Source: Halomonas sp. UBA3074 (GTDB taxonomy: Bacteria > Pseudomonadota > Gammaproteobacteria > Pseudomonadales > Halomonadaceae). Taken from it: a stretch of DNA of 64,000 bases. Below are positions 43,543 through 52,592 of this stretch, one piece after another. The notes beneath the pieces were generated by a model. That model ran no database searches, was not told the DNA's origin, and saw nothing but the letters and a program-made list of their open reading frames with translations. The DNA lies in assembly GCF_002366715.1 (NCBI RefSeq), contig NZ_DFBS01000045.1:310001-374000 (forward strand), given 5' to 3'. Made by a program: the position numbers and the translations under genes. Every line of letters begins with the position of its first letter. The stretch's first letter is position 1.

Positions 43543-46230
43543 GTGACACCACCAATGCGCACGGGGAATGACGCAGTAGACATCTTTCGCCAGTTGGCAG
43601 AAGGGATGGGGCACAGTGGCAGCCCCCGCTTTTATGCTGATTTGGTGGAGCGCTTGGCAAACTTGGTGGATGTCGATCATGTACTAGTGGCCGACGTAAC
43701 GCAGTTGCATCAAGCAGAGACGTTGGCCGTCTGGTCCAATGGGCGCTTGCTTAGCAATGTCACCTATCCATTGGTGGGCACGCCTTGTGAAACCGCAATA
43801 GGGAGCGGCGCTTGCCTATATGAACATGATGTTCAAGCACGCTTCCCCGACGATAAATTTCTTTGCGAACTGGGTGCCGAGAGTTATCTCGGGCGTCCTC
43901 TTTACGCGGCGGATGGTGGGCTGATTGGCCTGCTGGCAGTGCTTAAAAATTCGCCTATGCAGCTCGATGGGTTAGCAGGGGAAATATTGCAAATTGCCGC
44001 TGCTCAGGCCGGCGCGGAGCTGGGTCGGCAAAAAGCAGAGCAGGCCTTAAGAGAAAGCGAAGAAGTCGCGCGGGAGAGTGAGCGACGCCTGGATACGCTG
44101 CTCAACCATCTGCCGGGCATGGCCTACCGCTGCTTTAATGACCGCGATTGGACTATGCAGGTAGTGAGCCAGGGAGCCGAGGCACTGACCGGCTACCGTC
44201 CAGATGAATTGCAGGGTAACCGAGTCACCAGTTTCGCCGCGCTGATTCATGCGGATGATCAGGCAAAACTTTTTAGCGAAGTGCAGTCGGCGATCGCCCA
44301 CAAGCGACCTTATCGGGTGGTCTATCGTTTGCAGCATCGCGATGGTAGCTACCGCTGGATGTGGGAGCAGGGCCAGGCGGTCACCGGACACGACGGTGAG
44401 ATTGCCTGCCTGGAAGGCTTCATCTCAGACGTGACCGATCAGCAAGAGTCGCAGCGGGTGCAAAACGCCGTGTTGCAGGTTGCTTCCACCGTGACGACGC
44501 GAGTAGGAGACGGCTATTTTCAGCAACTGATTGCCACGCTGGTCGAGGTGCTGGAAGCCGATGCCGGCTTTATTGCACTGCTGAACACCTCCCCGCAGGG
44601 CGAGCACGAGGTTTATGGCCAGGCGACCACGGTCAGTATGGTCGTCGAGGGGGCTCAGCTCGAACAGTACGCTTTTGCTCTGCGCGGGTCGCCGAGTGAG
44701 CAGGTCGTACTGGAACGCGAAGCGGTCGTGCATGACGGCCCACCGCAACGTTTGGCGGGCACGCAGCTACCCATTCGGGCATGGATTGGGCGTCGCTTGG
44801 ATAACGCCAACGGCGAAGCGATTGGCGTGATGATGGTCTTTTACCGCCAGCCGCTGACCACCAATGCCTTCGCTACCTCGGTGCTACGAATACTGTCCAC
44901 GGGCGCGGCGGCTGAGCTTGAGCGCCGCCGCGACCATCGTCACATGCATCAGTTGGCCTATACGGATAGCACCACCGGCCTACCCAACCGTGCTCGTTTT
45001 ATGGTGCTATTAGGGCAACTGTGGACACAGGCGCGCCGCACTAAGCAGGGGCTATCGCTGCTGCTATTGGATATTCGCCGCTTTAAAGAAGTGAATGACC
45101 TGCACGGCCATCAGGTGGGAGACCAGTTACTGGTGACGGTAGCGGATCGGTTACAGAAGATCAGCCACGCCTATGGCCCACTGGCGCGGTTATCCGGCGA
45201 TGAGTTTGCCATGCTGGTGGCCGCCGCCGATGGAAGAAGCATCAGCGAGCTGGTCGAGCAACTTCGCGCTGCGGTGACGCAGCCTCTGCATCTGGAACGC
45301 CGCGTGTTTAACCTCGATATCAGCATTGGTTATGCCCGTTATCCCCACGATGTGGCGCAAGCGAGTGAACTGTTCAACGCCGCCAGTATCGCGCTTCACC
45401 ACGCTAAACGCCGCGACAGTAGTACCTGCCCCTATACCCAAACCATGCGCCATGCGCTCCAGCGTCGCCAGCGAATGACCGAGCGGCTCAGCGCGGCGAT
45501 CAGCGACCACCATTTGGAGCTCTATTTCCAGCCCCAGGTCGACCTGTCCAGCGGGCAATTAACGGGCGCAGAAGTCCTATGCCGTTGGCATGATGCGGAG
45601 TGGGGGTGGGTGAGCCCTGGGGAATTTATCCCTCTTGCCGAAGAGCGCGGGCTGATCCGTGCCCTGGGCGATTGGGTGCTGGAGGAGTCGGCCAGGCAAC
45701 TCATCGCGTGGAACAGCCAGTGCATGATGCCGCTGCCTGGCCGGCTGTCGATCAATATTTCCGCCCAACAGTTCGCCGACCCACAGTTGACGAGCCATAT
45801 TGCCCAACTGACGGCGGGGGTTTCGCCCACCGCGATTGCACTAGAGCTGACCGAAAGTGATTTTATGCGCGACCCCGACCAAGCGATCGACATTACCCAT
45901 ACCATGCGGCAAGCGGGCTATGCGCTCTCGATCGACGATTTCGGCACCGGCTACTCATCGCTCTCCTATCTGCGCCGCTTTGCCGCCGACGCTTTGAAGA
46001 TCGATATCTCCTTTGTGCGCGAAATGCTCGAGAACCGCCACGACCGCACCATCGTGCAGACCATCATTGCCATGGCCCAAGCACTAGAGATGAAAACGGT
46101 GGCAGAAGGCGTAGAGACCCAGGAACAGGCCCGCTTGCTGGCCGAAATGGGCTGTAACGAAGCCCAGGGATATTGGTTTGGGCGGCCGTTACCGGCTAAT
46201 GAGTTTGCTGCCGCTTGGTTGAGCGGGTAG
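43543..46230 (+). CDS. GAF-PAS-GAF-GGDEF-EAL multi-domain c-di-GMP protein
   Basis: The 895-residue soluble protein has, in order, a GAF domain (about 10-165), a PAS/PAC domain (about 190-305, with RDGSYRWMWEQGQAV), a second GAF domain (about 320-465), a GGDEF domain (about 485-640) and an EAL domain (about 655-890). The GGDEF loop reads SGDEF (551-555), a common and often still active variant. The EAL motif reads E677-V-L, with the catalytic Glu kept, plus DDFGTGYSSLSYL and VAEGVE. It could be bifunctional or mainly a phosphodiesterase. Start is GTG 43543 or ATG 43555. It has three sensor inputs and no obvious partner gene. Confidence 0.92.
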   Translation: MTPPMRTGNDAVDIFRQLAEGMGHSGSPRFYADLVERLANLVDVDHVLVADVTQLHQAETLAVWSNGRLLSNVTYPLVGTPCETAIGSGACLYEHDVQARFPDDKFLCELGAESYLGRPLYAADGGLIGLLAVLKNSPMQLDGLAGEILQIAAAQAGAELGRQKAEQALRESEEVARESERRLDTLLNHLPGMAYRCFNDRDWTMQVVSQGAEALTGYRPDELQGNRVTSFAALIHADDQAKLFSEVQSAIAHKRPYRVVYRLQHRDGSYRWMWEQGQAVTGHDGEIACLEGFISDVTDQQESQRVQNAVLQVASTVTTRVGDGYFQQLIATLVEVLEADAGFIALLNTSPQGEHEVYGQATTVSMVVEGAQLEQYAFALRGSPSEQVVLEREAVVHDGPPQRLAGTQLPIRAWIGRRLDNANGEAIGVMMVFYRQPLTTNAFATSVLRILSTGAAAELERRRDHRHMHQLAYTDSTTGLPNRARFMVLLGQLWTQARRTKQGLSLLLLDIRRFKEVNDLHGHQVGDQLLVTVADRLQKISHAYGPLARLSGDEFAMLVAAADGRSISELVEQLRAAVTQPLHLERRVFNLDISIGYARYPHDVAQASELFNAASIALHHAKRRDSSTCPYTQTMRHALQRRQRMTERLSAAISDHHLELYFQPQVDLSSGQLTGAEVLCRWHDAEWGWVSPGEFIPLAEERGLIRALGDWVLEESARQLIAWNSQCMMPLPGRLSINISAQQFADPQLTSHIAQLTAGVSPTAIALELTESDFMRDPDQAIDITHTMRQAGYALSIDDFGTGYSSLSYLRRFAADALKIDISFVREMLENRHDRTIVQTIIAMAQALEMKTVAEGVETQEQARLLAEMGCNEAQGYWFGRPLPANEFAAAWLSG

Positions 46231-46248
46231 CCGCTTAATACACCGCCA

Positions 46249-46266
46249 GCGTCATCGTCCTGTCAT
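46249..46266 (+). promoter_or_regulatory. Candidate Pho box upstream of the HAD phosphatase gene
   Basis: GCGTCAT and CTGTCAT (46249-46255 and 46260-46266) are two 7-base direct repeats separated by 4 bases, the PhoB-box layout, 53 bases before the ATG at 46319. The 16-base core GTCATCGTCCTGTCAT is identical to that upstream of phoX (53095-53110). Confidence 0.65.
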
Positions 46267-46318
46267 CACCTCTGGCATACCCTACGCGCCGCCAACCCGC
46301 GATGAAAGGAGTGCTCCC

Positions 46319-47044
46319 ATGCGCCTGGCCCTATTTGATCTTGATGACACCCTCCTGGACGGAGACTGCAGCGACCGCTGGAATTTATGGATGATAGAGC
46401 AAGGTTGGGTCAGCGATGCCGACGCCTTTATGGCCCGGGCGGAGCAGATGCAGCAGGCCTACCATGCAGGCAAGTTAAAGCTTGAAGAGTATTTAGCCAT
46501 GACCCTGGCGCCGCTGCGCGGGCGCCGGGTGAGGGATGTGCAAAAAGAGGTAGAACGCTTTGTCGCCACGCACCTCCAGCCGCGTATTTTTGAACAAGCC
46601 TGGGCTTGCCTGGAAGCGCATCGCCAGGCAGGCGATACGCTGCTGCTGATTTCCGCATCGTCGCGTCATCTGGTCGAGCCGATCGCCGCTGTGCTGGGGA
46701 TCGAGCATGTGCTGGCGGTCGAGCTAAGTGTGGATCATGGCCTCAATGAAGACCCACGCTATACTGGCGGTAGCGAAGGTATTTTTTCCTATCGTGGTGG
46801 CAAAGTGCTGCGCCTGAAGCAGTGGCTGGTCGAGCAGCAGATCACCCCCAGCCACACCACGTTCTACTCAGATTCCCGCAACGACCTCCCGCTGCTGCAG
46901 TACGTCGATTGCCCGGTGGCGGTTAACCCTGATCCGGTACTGGCCGAGGTGGCTAGCGTTGAAGGCTGGCGGCGCTTAGACTGGCGAACATCCCCGAATG
47001 CTTCGTCGCCTAATACTCTGTCAGGAAAATCGGCACATGTCTGA
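46319..47044 (+). CDS. HAD-IB family phosphatase
   Basis: The 241-residue protein shows all HAD motifs: FDLDDTLLDGD (nucleophile D7 and acid D9), LLISASSRH (Ser), GGKVLRLKQ (Lys) and YSDSRNDLPLL (metal Asp). This layout is the HAD-IB group, which includes SerB-like phosphoserine and related phosphomonoesterases; the true substrate is unknown. ATG 46319 follows GGAG. It is followed 36 bases later by a DMT permease. A Pho box just upstream suggests expression under phosphate starvation, so it may serve in phosphate salvage. Confidence 0.9.
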   Translation: MRLALFDLDDTLLDGDCSDRWNLWMIEQGWVSDADAFMARAEQMQQAYHAGKLKLEEYLAMTLAPLRGRRVRDVQKEVERFVATHLQPRIFEQAWACLEAHRQAGDTLLLISASSRHLVEPIAAVLGIEHVLAVELSVDHGLNEDPRYTGGSEGIFSYRGGKVLRLKQWLVEQQITPSHTTFYSDSRNDLPLLQYVDCPVAVNPDPVLAEVASVEGWRRLDWRTSPNASSPNTLSGKSAHV

Positions 47045-47080
47045 TGCCATCACTACACGCCTTCAACAAGGAGAGCGTTC

Positions 47081-47974
47081 TTGAGCCCAGCCGCCCTCGC
47101 GCTAGTGCTGGTCTCGGTATGCATGCACGCCGGATGGAACGTGTTGGGCAAACGCAATGCGCCGTCGCTGTCTTCCTTTACCCTTGCCTACGGCGCGGCA
47201 GGGTTAGTGATGTTTCCGCTAGTGTTGCTTGGGCCCTCACTCACGGCGTTACCCAGTACTTTTTGGGGGTGGTTGGTACTCTCTGGACTGTGTCAGATGC
47301 TTTATATGGGTGGCCTGGCCTGGGCCTATGCACGGGGAGAGGTGAGCGTGCTTTATCCCATCGCCAGGGCGTTGCCCGTCGTGCTGGTGCCTCTGGTATC
47401 TATCGCGTTGCTGAGCAGCCGAGTGCTGGATATGTGGGATGGCCTGGGAATGGCGCTGATAGTGGCTGGAGCACTCTGTCTGCCGCTTAGCCATCCTGAG
47501 GCGCGTCGGTTTTCCACCTATTTCACGCCCGCCATGGGGTTTGCGCTGCTGGCGGCGGCGGGCACGGTGGGCTATTCACTCATCGATAAGCAGGCCTTAG
47601 GGCTCATGCAGGGTGCTGGGCACAGCGGGCTCACCGCCGGAGCCGTTTTTATGGTGCTGCAAGCGGTGATGACACTGGCCTGGGCGGTACCGCTGCTAGC
47701 GCTGTTGCCTGCCGAGCGGCGTCGATTGCCAGCGCTTCGCCAGCAAGGCCTACCGATGCTAGTCATCACCGGGCTGATGATGACCTGCACCTACGGCTTG
47801 GTATTGATCGCCATGGCCATCACCGATGAGGTGAGCTACGTAGTGGCGCTGCGTCAGCTCTCGATCCCAGTGGGCGTCTTGATGGGCGTGCTCTGGTTAA
47901 AAGAGCCTGCATCCAGGGCAAAAGCCATTGGCACGCTGGTAATGTTAACGGGGTTGATGATGGTGGCGCTTTAG
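47081..47974 (+). CDS. DMT/EamA family permease
   Basis: The 297-residue product has ten membrane helices in two EamA-like halves (LVSVCMHAGWNVLGK, then FALLAAAGTVGYSLIDKQAL). The TTG start at 47081 is supported by AAGGAG seven bases before. It sits 36 bases after the HAD phosphatase in the same direction and may be part of the same Pho-controlled unit. Members move metabolites, amino acids or drugs; the cargo is not known. It converges with the TSUP permease 15 bases on. Confidence 0.9.
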   Translation: MSPAALALVLVSVCMHAGWNVLGKRNAPSLSSFTLAYGAAGLVMFPLVLLGPSLTALPSTFWGWLVLSGLCQMLYMGGLAWAYARGEVSVLYPIARALPVVLVPLVSIALLSSRVLDMWDGLGMALIVAGALCLPLSHPEARRFSTYFTPAMGFALLAAAGTVGYSLIDKQALGLMQGAGHSGLTAGAVFMVLQAVMTLAWAVPLLALLPAERRRLPALRQQGLPMLVITGLMMTCTYGLVLIAMAITDEVSYVVALRQLSIPVGVLMGVLWLKEPASRAKAIGTLVMLTGLMMVAL

Positions 47975-47989
47975 TCAGCGCCGCCTTTA

Positions 47990-48730
47990 TTAGAGTGCCT
48001 GCCAAACCAAGTTAATCCCCACTAAGAACATAGCGATGATCACTAGGCGGTAAAACAGCTTTTCATTGACGCGACTCTGTAGCCAAAGGCCATTACGCAC
48101 ACCAATCCAGGCAATGGGTACGAGCAGCAGCGAGGCCCAGGCGCTGGTCATATTGACCTCGCCCAGCCATACATAAGGGCCTAGTTTGATGGTGTTCACG
48201 ACCGCGTAAGTGATCGTACAGGTGGCAATAAAGGTCTCTTTGCTGAGCTTGCGCGGCATCAAGTACATATTCATTGGCGGCGCGCCCGCATGGGCAATAA
48301 AGCTGGTAAAGCCGCATACGCTTGCCGCAGGCAGTGCCCAGCGGCTGGAAATCGGCTTTTTAGCGACAGGTTTTAGCAGCATATAAGCGGCGAACACGAC
48401 AGAGAGAATTCCCAATGCCAAGCGCACGCCTTGTTCGCTCAAGCTGCCAAATAGCACTGTTCCTACCGCCACGCCGATGAACAAGCCCGGCACAAAGCGC
48501 CACACTTCTGCATTCGATTGCTTGCCCCACCACGCCTTCACCGCAAATACGTCCATCACCAACAGCAGCGGAAGCAGTAGCCCTGCCGCTTGGGTCGGAC
48601 TAATCGCCAGCGCCATCAAGGGCACTGAAAGCGTGCCGAAGCCACCCGCAAAGCCGCCTTTGGATACCCCGGTGAGATACACCGAAAAGATAATCAATAG
48701 CCAGGCGATAATGGAGTAATCGGGGAGCAT
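47990..48730 (-). CDS. TSUP (TauE/SafE) family permease
   Basis: The 246-residue protein has eight helices and the family features GVSKGGFAGGFGTLSVPLMAL near the N-terminus and AHAGAPPMNMYLMPRKLSKETFIAT in the middle. TSUP proteins export or import sulfite, sulfonates or related anions; the substrate here is unknown. The ATG at 48730 has GAGG five bases before it. It is downstream of mgtE on the same strand but separated from it by a terminator. Confidence 0.93.
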   Translation of the reverse strand: MLPDYSIIAWLLIIFSVYLTGVSKGGFAGGFGTLSVPLMALAISPTQAAGLLLPLLLVMDVFAVKAWWGKQSNAEVWRFVPGLFIGVAVGTVLFGSLSEQGVRLALGILSVVFAAYMLLKPVAKKPISSRWALPAASVCGFTSFIAHAGAPPMNMYLMPRKLSKETFIATCTITYAVVNTIKLGPYVWLGEVNMTSAWASLLLVPIAWIGVRNGLWLQSRVNEKLFYRLVIIAMFLVGINLVWQAL

Positions 48731-48764
48731 AGGAGCCTCTATGGTATTCGAGAACGGCCGACAT

Positions 48765-48788
48765 AAAAAAGCCCCGCAGCAGCGGGGC
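48765..48788 (-). terminator. Rho-independent terminator of mgtE
   Basis: On the minus strand GCCCCGC (48788-48782) pairs with GCGGGGC (48777-48771) across a four-base loop, followed by six T (48770-48765). It lies 77 bases after the mgtE stop and before the TSUP gene. Confidence 0.92.
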
Positions 48789-48864
48789 CCAACAGCATAG
48801 CATTAGATAAACGTTAGCGGACGAAGTGAGTGGTGACGCCACTCGCATTATTATATGGCTCTGA

Positions 48865-50229
48865 TTACAAAATAATCAGCGTCGCGAGCCCCAAGAACGA
48901 CAGAAAGCCAACTACATCGGTGACCGTTGTCAGGATCACCGCGCCCGATAGGGCAGGGTCAATTTGTAAGCGTTTCAATACCAAAGGAATGAGCACACCA
49001 GAAAGGTTGGCAAGGCTCATATTGATAAAAATCGCCAGCGTGATGACGAGCGTAATCAGTGGGTCGCTAAACCACAGGTAGGAAATGCCGCCGACCACTA
49101 GTGCCCACACCAGGCCATTGCTCATCCCCACCCATAGTTCTTTATTATACAGCCAGCGTTTATTGTTACCGGCAAGCTGACCAAGCGCCAGACCGCGTAT
49201 GACCACCGTTAAGGTCTGGCTACCTGCAATCCCGCCCATGCTGGCGACCACAGGCATGAGAATGGCGAGCGCGACGATTTGATCCAGTACAGCTTCAAAC
49301 TGGCCGATGACAAAGGCCGCCAAAAAAGCGGTAAGCAGATTAATGCCTAGCCAAATACCGCGACTTTTCGCGCTGCGCGCAATGGGGGTAAACACTTCCT
49401 CTTCGTCGCTAACGCCCGACATATGCTTCAACGTCAGGTCAGCATCGTCTTGGGTGATTTCTAATACGTCGGCAGCGTTTAGCTGACCGACCAATAACCC
49501 ATCACTATCGCACACTGGCACGAAGTGGAGCTCTTTTGAGCGCAATAGCGCAGCGGCGTCGCTCACTTTCATTTGATCGTTTAGGGTGAAAAAATCATCC
49601 ATGTACTCATCAACCACGGCTTCTTGTGGCTGTTTGATTAAATCAATCAGGCTTAGGGTGCCGAGTAGACGTTTATCCTTATCCGTAATCATGATTTGCT
49701 GTGATTCATCATCCAGCAGGTGATGAATCCGGATATAGCGTTGAACGGCCTCTAATGACACGCCTTGTTTTACATTGACCGTCTCGGGGTCCATGTATCG
49801 ACCCACCACGTCATCTTCATAGGCATGAAGATTCTCAACCTGGGCGCGTATCTCCTGATCCAGGCTGGCGTAGACGGTGGTTTTGATCTCTTCGTCGGCG
49901 ACATCAAGAACTTCGGCGACTTCCTGGGCATCCAGGCCTCTGACGATTTGTTCAACATCGCTGGCCGAAAGATCCTCAATATAGTCAGCGCGGATATCCT
50001 CATCGACTTCGGCGAGGACTTCGCCCAGCACTTCGTCTGGGATGTAATCCCAAAGTAAATCACGGGTTTTAGCGGGGAACGACTCAAGCGTGCGCGCAAT
50101 CGCTAATATATCGAGCTCTTGAAATAGCTCGTAGAGGGCAGCGGTATCTTCTTCGTCTAACAACTTTTGCAGATACAGCAGTTGCTCCTCGGTGTTGGTA
50201 TATTTTTCCTCATCGCGCATAGAGTCCAT
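48865..50229 (-). CDS. mgtE: Magnesium transporter MgtE
   Basis: The 454-residue protein has the MgtE N domain (about 10-130, superhelical acidic repeat), a CBS pair (about 135-255, PETVNVKQGVSLEAVQRYI and LHFVPVCDSDGLLVGQLNAADVL), a plug helix and five membrane helices (from about 285). The signature segment MPVVASMGGIAGSQTLTVVIRGLALGQ is complete, as is the Mg-binding INMSLANLSGVLIPLVLKRL. It is a Mg2+-gated channel in the inner membrane. The true start may be the inner ATG at 50220, with AGGATGG before it. No riboswitch was recognised upstream. Confidence 0.95.
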   Translation of the reverse strand: MDSMRDEEKYTNTEEQLLYLQKLLDEEDTAALYELFQELDILAIARTLESFPAKTRDLLWDYIPDEVLGEVLAEVDEDIRADYIEDLSASDVEQIVRGLDAQEVAEVLDVADEEIKTTVYASLDQEIRAQVENLHAYEDDVVGRYMDPETVNVKQGVSLEAVQRYIRIHHLLDDESQQIMITDKDKRLLGTLSLIDLIKQPQEAVVDEYMDDFFTLNDQMKVSDAAALLRSKELHFVPVCDSDGLLVGQLNAADVLEITQDDADLTLKHMSGVSDEEEVFTPIARSAKSRGIWLGINLLTAFLAAFVIGQFEAVLDQIVALAILMPVVASMGGIAGSQTLTVVIRGLALGQLAGNNKRWLYNKELWVGMSNGLVWALVVGGISYLWFSDPLITLVITLAIFINMSLANLSGVLIPLVLKRLQIDPALSGAVILTTVTDVVGFLSFLGLATLIIL

Positions 50230-50343
50230 CCTTATAAAAACGCATTTTTAACACTATCACTTGAAAACTCGTGATGGCTCACCTTGGATCTTATCGACAG
50301 GCTGTGTTGAAAGCCATTTGGCCGTAGCGAGAATGTCAGCCCT

Positions 50344-50682
50344 TTAGTGCTGGGTAACAAAGGCAACCCGAGTGCCATACCGCATGCGCTGCTTGGCGGA
50401 GACCGGCGGTGTGCTGTTGCCGATCATTTCATCAGTGGTATCGGCCCAGGTGACGGTGCCGTGGGTAAAACCTAACGGCGCCAGGGCACGGCTAACCCAC
50501 TGAGTACCGCTAAAACGCTGTGCTTCGCCGTTGGCATCAACCAGCAGGCCGATGGAATCATGGCGATGCAAGTGCACGATATACCAACCCATATCGAGCC
50601 CATGTAACTCGACATCGGGAAGCGGCGCAGAGAGTTGCTTAACGTCGGTAAGCGTGAGGTAGGCAGGAAGAATAGCAGACAT
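50344..50682 (-). CDS. Uncharacterised small protein (possibly DUF6482-like)
   Basis: From ATG 50682 (an AGG seven bases before; the frame also allows ATG 50694) the protein has 112 residues and no signal peptide or membrane helix. A central beta-rich part (DMGWYIVHLHRHDSIGLLVDANGEAQRF) and the closing VTWADTTDEMIGNSTPP resemble small halomonad/pseudomonad proteins of the DUF6482 type, but this match is weak. It is a single gene between mgtE and the ACC deaminase gene. Function not known. Confidence 0.65.
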   Translation of the reverse strand: MSAILPAYLTLTDVKQLSAPLPDVELHGLDMGWYIVHLHRHDSIGLLVDANGEAQRFSGTQWVSRALAPLGFTHGTVTWADTTDEMIGNSTPPVSAKQRMRYGTRVAFVTQH

Positions 50683-50839
50683 GGCGAACCTCATTAGCAG
50701 GAACCTTATACGCCGAGTCTAATTTCTGTTATTCATTTGTACAGCTATTTAAGCGTGGATGTGGGGTGCCGCCTGGCAGCGACTGTTAAGCCATCGGCCA
50801 GACGGGCAGTTGATTGGGTTAGAGTGGAATCGCTAGTGG

Positions 50840-51856
50840 CTAGCCATTGCGAAACAGAAAGCTGTAGGCATTGAGTGCAGGTACGCCGCCCAGGTGGGCG
50901 TAGAGCACTTTTGAACCTGCTGGGAATTCACCGTTGCGCACCATGTCGATCATGCCGTGCATCGACTTGCCTTCGTAAACGGGATCGGTAAGTACCCCTT
51001 CCAGGCGGGCACAAAGGCGAATGGCTTCCAGCGTGCCTTCGTTGGGCAGACCGTATTCGGGGCCGCCGTAGCGGGTATCCAAAATCACGTCGCCATCGGT
51101 GATGCCGCCTTCCAATTCCACCAGCTCGGCCGTATGGCGGGCGATGCGCACAATCTGCTCGCGGGTCTGTTCGGGTTTGGCGGAAGCGTCGATGCCAATT
51201 ACACGCTGGGCGCGGCCATCGGCAGCGAAGCCGACCACCATGCCTGCCTGGGTGCTGCCGGTCACCGAGCACACCACGATATAGTCGAATTTGAAGCCCA
51301 GTTCTTTCTCCTGTTGGCGCACTTCTTCGGCAAAGCCCACAAAGCCTAAGCCGCCGTAAGGGTGTTCGGAACAGCCCGCGGGAATCGGGAAGGGTTTACC
51401 TCCGCGCTGGCGAACGTCTTCCATCGCCTGTTCCCAACTGGGGCGGATACCAATATCGAATCCTGCGTCGTCCAGGCGCACATCGGCACCCATGATGCGC
51501 GACATCTCGATATTGCCCACCCGGTCATAGACCGCATCGGAGTAGTTGACCCAGTTCTCCTGCACCAGCACACACTGCATGCCCAAGTGAGCGGCGACAG
51601 CAGCCACTTGGCGAGTCTGGTTCGACTGAATACCGCCAATCGACACCAGCGTATCGCAACCTTGCTCCAGTGCCTCAGGAATCAAGTACTCCAGCTTACG
51701 GGTTTTGTTGCCGCCAAAGGCGAGACCGCTGTTGCAGTCTTCACGCTTGGCGTAGAGCTCTACTTCACCACCAAGATGTTCGCTTAGCCGCTTGAGGGGG
51801 GTAATCGGAGAAGGCCCGAAGGTAAGCGGGTAACGTGGGAAACGATCAAGATTCAT
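50840..51856 (-). CDS. acdS: 1-aminocyclopropane-1-carboxylate deaminase
   Basis: From ATG 51856, after AGGAG, the product has exactly 338 residues, the standard length. The residues that separate true ACC deaminase from D-cysteine desulfhydrase are all in the expected numbering: K51 in GGNKTRK binds PLP, and Y294, E295 and L322 are present (DPVYEGKSM and YAHLGG). The enzyme opens the ring of ACC to 2-oxobutyrate and ammonia, removing the precursor of plant ethylene. It is divergent from an Lrp-type gene at 52085 that matches AcdR in place and family. This is a strong call by motif and context. Confidence 0.95.
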   Translation of the reverse strand: MNLDRFPRYPLTFGPSPITPLKRLSEHLGGEVELYAKREDCNSGLAFGGNKTRKLEYLIPEALEQGCDTLVSIGGIQSNQTRQVAAVAAHLGMQCVLVQENWVNYSDAVYDRVGNIEMSRIMGADVRLDDAGFDIGIRPSWEQAMEDVRQRGGKPFPIPAGCSEHPYGGLGFVGFAEEVRQQEKELGFKFDYIVVCSVTGSTQAGMVVGFAADGRAQRVIGIDASAKPEQTREQIVRIARHTAELVELEGGITDGDVILDTRYGGPEYGLPNEGTLEAIRLCARLEGVLTDPVYEGKSMHGMIDMVRNGEFPAGSKVLYAHLGGVPALNAYSFLFRNG

Positions 51857-51993
51857 ATAAAAATCTCCTACTTCACAGCGAGAGTGGCGATATGAAAAGT
51901 GCCTGGCGAGGGTGGATGTGAAGCGTTGGCGTGCTCGCAAATGGTTATATTGAGTATCTTTTCATAGTAAGCGGTGATCGATTTTTTTGTATT

Positions 51994-52004
51994 GCAAAGT
52001 TTGC
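51994..52004. promoter_or_regulatory. Candidate Lrp/AcdR site in the acdS-acdR gap
   Basis: GCAAAGTTTGC is an 11-base palindrome near the middle of the 228-base gap between the two divergent genes. A second inverted repeat, CTTTATAA (52006-52013) with TTATAAAG (52036-52043), lies closer to the regulator. Both fit the AT-rich, symmetrical sites of Lrp-type proteins but are unproven. Confidence 0.4.
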
Positions 52005-52084
52005 GCTTTATAAGCATTTAAAAGTGGTATAAGTTTTATAAAGTGTTTTTTAATAGCGTTAAATCATCGAGAAGGTAAATAATT

Positions 52085-52591
52085 GTGTGTGCCAAGATCG
52101 CGCGTCCACGCGCTGATGCCCACCCGCCAGGGGCCGAGTTGGATCGTATCGATAAGCGTATCCTTAAGCTGCTTCAGAGTGACGCCACGCTCTCCAATGT
52201 GGCCTTGGCAGAGCGCGTTAACCTAAGCCCCGCGGCTTGCCTGCGCCGAGTGGAAAGGCTCAAGCGAGACGGGGTGATCAGCCGAATCGTGGCGCACTTA
52301 GACCCCGAACAGCTCCAAGCAGGCATGGTGGTTTTGATTGGCGTGGTGCTCGACCGCTCGACGCCGGAATCCTTCGCCGCCTTCGAAGAAGCGGCCCAAA
52401 AGGTCTCCGGCTGTATGGAGTGCCACGTGGTAACAGGGGAGTTTGATTACTTTATGCTGGTGCGCACACGGGATAGCCAGAGCTTCAACAGGCTACACGC
52501 TGAACAGTTGCTCTATCTGCCCGGCGTGCGCCAGATCCGCTCGTTTATGGGACTGCGTGAGGTGGTTTCGACCCATCAGGTGCCGTTTTAG
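52085..52591 (+). CDS. acdR: Lrp/AsnC family regulator, likely AcdR
   Basis: The 168-residue protein has an N-terminal AsnC HTH (LDRIDKRILKLLQSDATLSN, then VNLSPAACLRRVERLKRDGVI) and a C-terminal RAM ligand domain (CMECHVVTGEFDYFMLVRT). A charged N-terminal extension of about 18 residues precedes the HTH. It starts at GTG 52085. Known acdS genes are controlled by such a divergent Lrp-type gene, AcdR, which senses ACC availability, so the symbol is given by context. Confidence 0.85.
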   Translation: MCAKIARPRADAHPPGAELDRIDKRILKLLQSDATLSNVALAERVNLSPAACLRRVERLKRDGVISRIVAHLDPEQLQAGMVVLIGVVLDRSTPESFAAFEEAAQKVSGCMECHVVTGEFDYFMLVRTRDSQSFNRLHAEQLLYLPGVRQIRSFMGLREVVSTHQVPF

Positions 52592-52592
52592 G

